NCBI GenBank assembly: GCA_000827265.1
Contig: KN834754.1
Span: 78,831-142,830, forward strand
Reading direction: 5' to 3'
DNA from: Collybiopsis luxurians FD-317 M1
Taxonomy: Eukaryota; Basidiomycota; Agaricomycetes; Agaricales; Omphalotaceae
DNA length: 64,000 bases
Shown here: in pieces, positions 55,646 to 64,000 of the stretch
Layout: every line of letters starts with the position of its first letter
Numbering within the stretch: position 1 is the stretch's first letter
The notes under the pieces: generated by a model
Database searches by the model: none
Told to the model about the DNA's origin: nothing
What the model saw: only the letters and a program-made list of their open reading frames with translations
Position numbers and translations under genes: made by a program

Positions 55646-57094
55646 TTACAAACAGAAGGGTGTAGTAGCAATGATTCCAAGATACTTGATAAAATACGTC
55701 AAGCAGAACTGATAGAAAACAGTAAAACTCACAGTAAGATGGGCATCGTTGACACCGGTTGAAGGGATTGACAAAGAACACTTTGGATCTTCTCCGTGAG
55801 CCTCACAGCGAATTATGCTTTCCACTCTTGCTGGATCACCGGCTTGCCAATATTCAATCCCTAAACATAGTATTGATCAACCCATAATCAATTGAAAGAC
55901 ATCGTTCAACACAAATTACCGTGATGATGATAGCCAAGCGATTGCGATATCATCGTTGGAACGCTGCGAAAAAAAATTATGGCGTATAAGCAACCTAACT
56001 CATCCGATTAGCGCATACCCGTCGTGTGTATGTACGACTGCATCGAGATATTTGCGTCAATAATTTGGCTGTTAGACTATGTGAGAGTACCTCTGAAAGC
56101 ATCTTCCCCAAAGTTTTCGTTCACGAACTCCGCGAACGCTTTGTTCTGAAAGCATATATTCATATATTTTACGATTGCAGTGGATATTTTCCTTACCCCT
56201 GTTCTGGGAGCACCGTATGAGTATGTCGCAACTTTACATTGAGGGAAGCGCTGTTTTACGCTGATTGCTGACAATATGGCGAGGGATCCTCCCAGCGAAT
56301 GCCCTGTTGTCACGATTTTCCCGATATCTTTATGAAGTGCTACCTGCTCCGCTATGATAGCGAGAACTTGAATGCTCACAGAGTTCCATCTACAGTGTAA
56401 TCAATGTTGAGCTGTAATAGGTCCCCGGAATACTAACGCAGTAAGAAACCCATTGTGGACTCGTACTCCGTCTGAACGCGTGAAAGACGGTTAAAACATG
56501 CATCTAAAAACCGCCGGATGCGACGCACCAGGTGCAGACACTCCAAAGAAAGGCACTAACTGGACTTGAGCATCCAGCACAATGTCGACCACACTTGCGC
56601 TGGGAGGAAGCTGTCTGGAAACGTGCGCCTTGACATTTATTTCAATTCTACTTGCCTCCCTCGCAGCGCGACGACGAGTTCTTTTCTGTGGGCATCACGA
56701 GCGACAAAACCTATAACTAAGGATCCAGCAAGGAGGTCCGAAAACTGGAAAGTACGATCATCGATAAACTGATTGCCGAATGCAGAGGTTGATATACATG
56801 AGATACCAAGATACCACCGTTCGGTCGAGGACAAACAGGCGAATAGGCCGATGATGCGTATTTCAGATAATGAATTAGCTGGTTGAATACGTCTGAGTGA
56901 AATTGAGAATCGTGAACAAAAGGTACATTTTTTTCGCGCATACTTTGGGATATTTGGGAAGAGTCCATTGGACTTGGTGCGGGTACAAGATACTGACTCA
57001 CACTCCTTATATCTTTCCTCTTACCATCATCTCCAATGAAAGTGGCCGACCGATCATCAAGACCGGAAAAATATCGATAATTAACGAAGAACAT
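55646..57094 (-). CDS. Class 3 (alpha/beta-hydrolase) lipase
   Basis: Coding runs from about 57094 to the stop at 55646-55648. NQLIHYLKYASSAYSPVCPR and DAHRKELVVALRG/RQLPPS are the N-terminal lipase-3 blocks; KIVTTGHSLGGSLAILSAIS holds the nucleophile Ser (GHSLG). RVVHTHDGVPTM supplies the Asp and LGYHHHGIEYWQAGDPARVE the His, so the triad is complete. It ends STGVNDAHLTYLGIIATTPF CL. The family hydrolyses acylglycerols and is usually secreted. Here the start MFFVNYRYFSGLDDRSA shows no signal peptide, so the true first exon may be missed. The intron after VVALRG has a GC donor (about 41 nt). It is convergent with the membrane-protein gene. Confidence 0.82.
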
Positions 57095-58710
57095 GCCGAG
57101 AAGGGTGTTTAGCCAGGTGCCTCTCTTCAGGAAAATCCACTCTTCTTTTGCTGGCTTGTTCTACAGCTCCCCAGATGTAATTGGCCTGTTTTCACGGTGG
57201 GGTGACAATTTACTACGACGAGACCGGTGCCTTTAAAGGACTACCAGCTTCTCTTGTATTTCGGGGGCACCATGTCGGACACTGACCCTCCTCATGAGTT
57301 CCGACGTGCAGCGAATTTATCCACGGTGTTGGCATCATACTCTAAGAAAGCACGATACAACTCGAGAAGTGTTCGAGAAGCGACTGTTGCTTAGGATCAC
57401 CACAAAACTTCCCACTCTCGAAAAAGGATTGCTTGTGTTCGCATTACGCTTTACTTTATGTTTGTCTTTTTGGAGCAGGCGTGGACAAGGTTCCAACGCA
57501 GCTGTCGCAGAGCGAAGAGACTTGAAGTAAACCTAGGAGCTACTGGAAGCCCTAACCTTCGAGGATGCTATCCAAACGTTTCATACATGCTATCGAACCT
57601 CTTGACTACGCCGCAGTGACTGTTTCTTCAGAAAACTGGCCATGCGTATACCACAGCGGAAGACCCTACGATTTCAAAACATCGGGTGCGTTCATTCCAA
57701 TATCATGCGCTTACTTATCAACACAACATCGTTCGGAGGCTGGCTCCTTCCTTCGACAGATAATGGCCATCAAAAAGCACCCTGAAGTTGCTAGAAGGTG
57801 ATTAGGACGAGCTCCTCCATTTCAAAAACTTCCCATCAACTTTTTCAATAACAAGAGTCCGGCCTGTTCCTCTCAAGAAAGTAATAAGGCTTATGGTGGT
57901 TTCCGCCATGGTGGTACGACTGGTTATGGCTTTCAGAAGCTCGTATGAGTTAAACTTTCGAGCAGCGGAAATGATGCGATTTATCTTTGTCATAGTCACG
58001 CCGAAGGATACCTTAGGTTCGTATATTCTATAAGCTTCCATCCCGAGAATCACGATATTTTTCCTATGTTGAAGCTATCAAAGCTTGTGTGAACTGGCAG
58101 ACGTCCCAGGAATTTTTTTCCCGGTATGGCTGCAGAACCCACCGGAAAGTATCGAGACATTTACTAAGCCCGTTTCGTTAAGATGCGAGCTGAGTCTGGT
58201 AATCTGACACTTGCAATCGACACTTTGATATTATTTCTTGGTTACAGGCATGCGGGAAAGTGCATACCTTGAATCCTATCCACTCACGAGGACATTGTGA
58301 CTGCACCCATGGCCAAGAGGATACGGGACCAACTTGGATTGGCGACTTGGCTCGAAACACGACGTATTTGACTAGAATCCGTAGCAACGTCTTTATCTAT
58401 GATATGCAGTCGCTGATTGTGGATATTTTCTTTCTTGACACACTAAAATTCAATTATCATATATGAGGCTAGTTAGCGCTGGACGATCAAGAACCCGCAA
58501 TAAAGCTTGGTTGTGATTGGACTAATCGGTTTAAGTTTTTGGAATTACTACTGAAGTTCAGCGAGGACTTGAACTAGTTATACTATGCTATAAAATTCCT
58601 GAAGACTCTGAATGCAGATAACAAACACGTTTTTCGCTAGAGGAATTACACGTGACTTTATGTCATAAAGTATTTCCAAGGCTTGAAATTTTGACTTCGG
58701 CTCTTGTTTC
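57095..58710. other. Intergenic region, no supported gene (1.6 kb)
   Basis: Short open stretches occur on both strands (57294-57530, 57565-57801, 57802-58053 minus), but none carries a domain or joins to neighbours by sensible splicing. Possibly a decayed gene. The last 70 nt hold the ABC transporter promoter with CACGTGAC at 58649-58656. Confidence 0.45.
58649..58656. promoter_or_regulatory. CACGTGAC box, ABC transporter promoter
   Basis: The context AATTACACGTGACTTT is the same 16 nt as at 47495-47510 upstream of NUP84, a longer match than the 8-mer alone; about 55 nt before the ATG. Confidence 0.4.
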
Positions 58711-61700
58711 TTGTCACTGACGACGACGACGGCGGCTGGGATGACGATGTCGACGATGGGTTACGAATCCCCCACTGGAGTCTCTCTAGCCTTACTGGTC
58801 CTTAGAGTTCTCTCTCCAGCTTTTGTATTTTTTTCTTCTCTATCTCTTTTCCTCCTTCGACCTTTACCTCCTCCCAGCCCATCGCCTATTACTTCCGTCG
58901 TCATTGCCCGCCGCGTTCCTCGGCGTGCTTCCATTCTTCTTTTTTTGACTCTCTGTTCCCTGACTTATCTGGGCGACGGTCTTACATTCATTGTCCATGC
59001 TATTATCTCCAAGAACTGGCCCTTGTCCTCTGGTGTCGAAGTTAATGCGCTATTAGGTGTTTTAGGTTTCTCGGGTCTTGCAGCCTTGGGAACCTGGAAA
59101 GACTTACATGGCGTACGTACTTGGGATTTGAAGAGAGTCAGACTATCAGTGGCTTTATCTTTAGTCCTGGATATCGCTTTCCTGATTTTATTCGGTTTCA
59201 ATTCCCGGCAAGGTCAGTCTATTTAGATTTTTGTCAGGACGGCATAATCAATCTCTTTTTCTTAGTCGGCTTCCCTTCGACATCATCTGTATTTTTGTTA
59301 TTACATTTTGCATTTCCTGTCTTCCGTGTCATTCTTCTACTACCTTTATTGGTGTCGCTTCTTACACCTCGCGTTGTCTACACTTCTGTTCACCCTGAGA
59401 GTGAAGTCGAAGAAGTACCTACGGAAACCTCTCTTCTTGTTTCTGCTTCCTCCCAAGCGTCCACGGGTCTACTTGCGGTTCCGGTTCCTTCTGATCAAGC
59501 AAAATATGGTACCTTTCCGCCCACTCAATCTGCTTCAACCACTCGCGCTCCTACTCCATTGCAGAATGTTAGCCATGAATGATTGTGTTTATTTTATTTC
59601 CTTCATGACTAATGCTTGTCGTAGATCGATGATAAGCCCCAAATCGCCCTTGAGCCATCTTGGTCCGAGCTAATGCAGCGTATCAAACGACTCTTCCCGT
59701 ACCTGTGGCCCTCCAAGAGCCGCCCACTGCAACTTGTAGCTGTAAGTGTATCTTTCGATCACCTGATCGTGTCTCATTCTTTCTGCAGGTAATCTGCATT
59801 TTAATCCTGCTTCTTTCCCGCTTCGTGAATGCTGCTATGCCGCTCACCCTAGGAGAATTAGTGGGGGCCATCGAGAACCAATCCAGCTATGCGATGTGGA
59901 AGTTTATCGCTCTTTACGTTCTTCTTCGATTTCTGCAAGGAAGTGGAGGATTGGCGGCCTTGCGAGACTCGCTCTGGACACCCGTTATGCAATACTCAGA
60001 TCGAGGTTGGTCTTTCTGTCTATTACATTCTAATCATGTTCAATATCTCGCCCAGAAATGTCACAACTGTCTTTCAATCACATACTTAATTTGTCATTCT
60101 CTTTCCACACTCGGCGCAAAACTGGCGAAGTTCTTCGAGTTCTCGACCGAGGGGCAGCCATAAATCGAGTCTTTGAGCTGATATTGTTCAACATTGTGCC
60201 GACTTTCGTAGACATAGCAGTTGCCCTGGTGCTGCTCTGCATCTTTTTTGACTGGATCCTGGCGCTAGTAATTTTTCTAGTACTGTTTGCTTACGGTACG
60301 ATTATGATATTCCGCGCGTCACTGATCTTTTCACTGATTGTGAATTAGTGTACGCCAGCGTGGTTTTGACTCAATGGCGTACTCGAATTCGGCGCCAAAT
60401 GAACGAGCGAGATGTGGTTCGTCTAGTATCTCTCCTCGACCAGCTGTGCACAAGCTGATTTCAGGTTCTCAGATTACCAGGGGAATCCATACGGATTGTC
60501 TTCTTAATTATGAAACTGTCAAGTATTTTGGCGGCGAGGAGCATGAAGCTGCAAGATATGGCGATGCAATCCGCCAATACCAAATCCTTGAGGCCCAAGT
60601 CATAAGTGGGTTTTACTCGTCTTCAGATTTTAAGGCTCCTAATTACACTTACTTGCAGTCTCCCTCAATCTCCTCAATTTAGTGCAGAATTTCATTATAG
60701 TAAGTCTCGTTATGTCGAGTCTGTTCACGCACCACTCACAAAAAAGCAGACTTCCGGTCTTCTCGTAGGATCGATAATTGTAGCTCGGCGTATCGTTCGT
60801 GGAGAACTACACACCAAGGATTTTGTCATATTCATTACTTACTTAGCCCAGGTGATTATGACCCTTCCATTCCCGGAATCCAGATTAACCAAGGTCAATT
60901 AGCTCTACGGGCCCTTGAACCAGCTCGGAACAATTTATCGTGCTGTAAATCAATCCCTAGTCGACACTGAGAAGTTATTGGACTTGCTCAATGAGCCTAC
61001 CGAAGTCAACGATCTTCCTAATGCCCCTGATTTGATTGTTGAAAACGGGGAAATCGAATTCGGTGTGTGTCCGAGATCTGAGCCTTCTCATGGCTAATCT
61101 CTCTACACAGATAATGTCAGTTTCTCATACGACGACCGGGCACCTGCACTCAAAGGTGTCTCGTTCAAAGTGCCAAAAAATTCGTCTGTGGCTTTGGTTG
61201 GGGAATCCGGCGCTGGTAAATCCACCATCTTGCGGCTTCTGTATAGGTTCGATTACAGATAATCGATTGAATCCTGTTTCATTTTCAGGCTGATCTTTTA
61301 TCTACAGATTCTATGATCTTGGACAAGGACAGGGTCGAATTCTGATCGACGGCAAGGATATCAGGTCCGCCAAAAGTTTACATATCCTACGCGTGCTAAC
61401 TAATATCGCAGGGAGGTTACACAAAAGTCATTGAGAAATGCGATTGGTGTCGTACCTCAGGATTCAGTCCTTTTCAACACTAGTATCAAATACAATATTT
61501 CCTACGGCAAGTTTGGCTCAACCGATGAAGAGATTGAGGCTGCGGCCAAGTCTGCGCAGATGCATGACCGTGTCATTGGGTTTCCTCAGGGTACGTCCAA
61601 TTCCAAGCTTCGAATTTCGTTAGTTTGAATCGCGCGCATAGGCTATGAGACGATAGTTGGGGAAAGAGGGGTGCGCCTATCGGGCGGAGAGAAGCAACGA

Positions 61701-62894
61701 GTTGCAATTGCTCGAACCCTGCTCAAGAACCCCCCGATTCTATTGCTAGACGAGGCTACTAGGTTAGCCAGCATTTACTACTCTTGTCTTATTTCTGGAG
61801 AGAAATGTTTGACTCATGTCTCTCATCAAGTGCTTTGGATACATCGACAGAAAAGGATATTCAAAAAGCGCTGCAAAATCTCATGGTTGGACGTTCAAGT
61901 CTGTCAATTGCTCACCGTTTATCTGTCAGTCTTTTGTATCCGCCTTCATCTTTTGATTGACTAATTTAGTTGCTCGACCAGACAATTGCTAGTGCTGATA
62001 TGCAAGTATCTTTCATCTGCGGCTGTTGCTAGTTTCCTGACACATTATTCCTGAAGTATCCTAGTTCTCAAAGACGGTCAAATCGTCGAACAAGGTAGTC
62101 ATAAAGAACTGCTTGCTTTGGACGGTATCTTCGCATCCATGTGGGCAGATCAAATATCGTCGTCTGAGGACCTTGCCGTCTCCATTCACTCCGCAAAGCC
62201 TGAGATCATCGCACACTCAGTGTACCGCCCGGACTCCGTCGAACAGTTGGCTCCACCTGTCGACCAAGAGGCAACTGAACAAGAGGCAACTGAAAGTTTG
62301 CCCGAGGTACCTCCCAAAGATTTTGAGGAACCGGCGGCAGAGGGTGGAGTTGAGTCGCAGGACCAACCGGCACCAGGATCCCCCACAATAGAGGCTGAGC
62401 AGTCTCCTACACCTGCTCCCATTACTTTCCCATCCTCAGCACCAGAGGAAGAGGAGCCCGCATCACCTGGCCTTCAATCTGTGCCTACGTCTCCGATTGT
62501 AGCGTTTCCAATCCTGGACGACACTCAGTCAACCTCTCGCTCGGGGCCGCCTACCCCGGCGGGTGTCACTTTTGAAGCCGCTGCTACACCTCCGCGCACC
62601 GGAACTCCTGATCCTGATGTCGAACCTAAACGGAAACGAATCTCCTCCCAAAATTTTCAGCGTTTAGCTCGCAGGATTTCAGTGTCGACCCGGCGGCAAG
62701 GTTCGGTTGCTTCCATCATTCCAGGGCTTAAAAAAGATAACTCTCCACGGGTGTCTGTGGATGATGGTGCCGGAGGTAGCGCTCGTGGGGAAAGTAGCGT
62801 GAATGACAGTCCAGCTCAAAGTGTTGCAGAAGACGCCGACAAGTCAAGGAAGAAAAAGAAGTCGAGCAAGAAGGATAAGAAAAAATCGACTTGA
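58711..62894 (+). CDS. ABC half-transporter of the HMT1/ATM (ABCB6/7) type
   Basis: An N-terminal hydrophobic domain of several helices ([60 protein letters not shown]) precedes the core, as in HMT1/ABCB6. The core has [20 protein letters not shown], the transmembrane domain with [20 protein letters not shown], then the nucleotide-binding domain: Walker [41 protein letters not shown] (Q-loop), signature [20 protein letters not shown], Walker [13 protein letters not shown] and the H-loop IAHRLST, split by introns. The C-terminal tail of about 230 residues is Pro/Glu/Ser-rich and ends in a Lys-rich run ([18 protein letters not shown]). HMT1-type proteins move glutathione- or phytochelatin-linked metals into vacuoles; ATM-type proteins export a sulfur/glutathione compound from mitochondria. 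The extra N-terminal helices favour HMT1. Confidence 0.9.
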
Positions 62895-63356
62895 GCGCGC
62901 TCCCTCTCCCTTCATTTTACGATTTTATGACTTTGCATGCATGCCATTTTTACAATACATCTAATGGATTTCTGATTGTGTTTCGTGCTGTCGATGTAGT
63001 AGTTTTGTTGTTCGCTCCGAGTTATAGACAATTCCACGGTTTAGGTTGAGCCTGGTCAGGTGTGAGATCTTTTCTGCGATGGTGTCTGTGTATGGACGAA
63101 GCCGGTGTCAACGAACAATCTGGTGGAAGATTCTGCAGAAAGGCCATGAAACCTAATCGAGCGGGCTATACAGTCATCGGTTTTTCAAACTCCGACGAGT
63201 ACGTATTTAAAGAGCGCGTGAATCAGCAAACTCCTCTTCAACATCTTGCCCTTCTCCCCTTTGTACCCGCTCGTTCGGATTCGAGTTTCGGTTTTATTTT
63301 GGGTCTCTGTCTCTCGTATATCTGGATCCAGGATTCGGTATTAATCTATTAGCGGA
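62895..63356. promoter_or_regulatory. Intergenic region / promoter of the RRM gene
   Basis: 3' UTR of the transporter followed by a CT-rich promoter stretch (about 63225-63300). A 290-nt ORF here has no domain and ends just before the true start at 63357. Confidence 0.45.
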
Positions 63357-64000
63357 ATGGCAAAAGTATATGTTGGGTCAGTTTTTACTTACTGTATCAT
63401 CGCGTCCCCCGTTTCTCTCGTTGTTTTCAACACTGCTCGTCTTTTTGTATTCTCTCAATGGTATTTTTTTTTTTTTGTATACTAATAACGGATCTCTGTG
63501 TATAGCAATCTGAGCTGGAACACCACTGACGACACGCTCCGTCAAGTCAGTTAATTTTTTACTTGTCGTGCTCACTCTCGGTTAATCTGTCCTTACTATC
63601 TTTCTGTCTTACGTGACTATAGGCTTTCAGTGCCCACGGAAATGTGACTGATGTATGCATTTTTCTCTTTTTCTGTTCTTGTGAACGTCGTTCATATTGA
63701 GAGATGAGACCATCTAAATTTTTGCGTCTTTGTTAGTCTATCGTCATGCGTGATCGTGACACTGGTCGTTCTCGTGGATTCGGTTTTGTGACCTACGGCA
63801 CCAGTGAGGAAGCTCAAGCAGCTATTGCCTCGCTCCATGAGCAGGAACTAGACGGTCGTCGCATCAAAGTCAATCTTGCTAATGCCCGTGGCGGAGGAGG
63901 AGGAGGAGGGGGAGGAGGTATAAATCTTGTTCGTTCAATGACCTTACCCAATGCTGATGATTGTTGTTCAGGATACGGAGGTGGGTATGGAGGAGGAGGG
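63357..64000 (+). CDS. Glycine-rich RNA-binding protein (RRM), 3' end outside window
   Basis: Exons 63357-63376, 63506-63545, 63623-63652, 63737-about 63919 and 63973-. They join to MAKVYVGNLSWNTTDDTLRQ, AFSAHGNVTDSIVMRDRDTG, RSRGFGFVTYGTSEEAQAAI, ASLHEQELDGRRIKVNLANA, then RGGGGG and GYGGGYGGGG up to the edge. RNP2 (VYVGNL) and RNP1 (RGFGFVTY) are intact. The RRM plus Gly/Tyr-rich tail is the class of plant GRP7 and animal CIRBP: single-stranded RNA binding, often cold- or stress-responsive. The RRM is divided into very small exons (20, 40 and 30 nt), with introns at the RNP motifs. The Gly tail is cut by the end of the window. Confidence 0.92.

Noticed and set aside
57294..58053. Possible genes on both strands downstream of the lipase start
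   Set aside because: Short ORFs without domains, no consistent splice joins and no neighbouring exons; left as intergenic.
1..64000. CRISPR arrays, bacterial operons or ribosome binding sites
   Set aside because: Intron-rich eukaryotic sequence throughout; no spaced direct repeats of that kind were seen.

Overview
The window is genomic DNA of a filamentous basidiomycete, most likely an Agaricomycete. Nearly every gene is broken by many short introns (about 45-80 nt), protein families are fungal throughout, and the middle carries a secondary-metabolism cluster of mushroom type. I cannot name the species. About 23 protein-coding loci can be supported, plus two decayed copies and one assembly gap. 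No tRNA, rRNA or CRISPR array was found.

Layout. 1-22.4 kb is ordinary housekeeping sequence: the 3' end of a probable chitin synthase gene; a leucine-rich-repeat-like protein; a CDKN3-like phosphatase; the Ski-complex TPR protein Ski3; a mitochondrial LETM1-domain protein head-to-head with APS kinase; then on the minus strand eIF3 subunit c, an OM14-like outer mitochondrial membrane protein, a C15 pyroglutamyl peptidase, the Mgs1/WRNIP1 AAA+ ATPase and a peroxisomal-type 2,4-dienoyl-CoA reductase (Sps19-like).

22.9-46.9 kb is an accessory block that reads as a biosynthetic gene cluster: cytochrome P450 copy 1, two secreted-type GMC oxidoreductases (divergent), two tandem NAD(P)-dependent ketoreductase/DFR-type reductases, one NRPS-like adenylate-forming reductase (A-T-R), and P450 copy 2. 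All tailoring enzymes come in pairs around a single core enzyme. Intergenic spaces are long (1-2 kb), unlike the compact flanks. Two short palindromic promoter motifs recur in the cluster: CCGA-N7-TCGG upstream of both reductases and in the shared core enzyme/P450-2 promoter, and TGACCTYGGTCCA upstream of both P450s and one GMC gene. A decayed copy of the flanking dienoyl-CoA reductase lies inside the cluster (about 39.63-40.19 kb), so the locus grew partly by duplication of its own left border. A Helitron helicase relic marks the right border.

47.5-64 kb returns to conserved genes on the plus strand: Nup84/Nup107; a conserved-looking protein of unknown function; a Ser/Thr-rich single-pass membrane protein; (minus strand) a class 3 lipase; an HMT1/ATM-type ABC half-transporter; and a glycine-rich RRM protein cut by the window end. 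Four of these promoters carry RTCACGTG boxes.

How the cluster might work (inference): the A-T-R enzyme activates a carboxylic acid, holds it on its carrier domain and releases it as an aldehyde or alcohol. The two ketoreductases and two P450s modify the product inside the cell, and the GMC enzymes, which have signal peptides, could oxidise an exported alcohol outside it. The P450-1 locus contains 165 N flanked by two copies of the same 356-nt stretch, almost certainly an assembly artefact.
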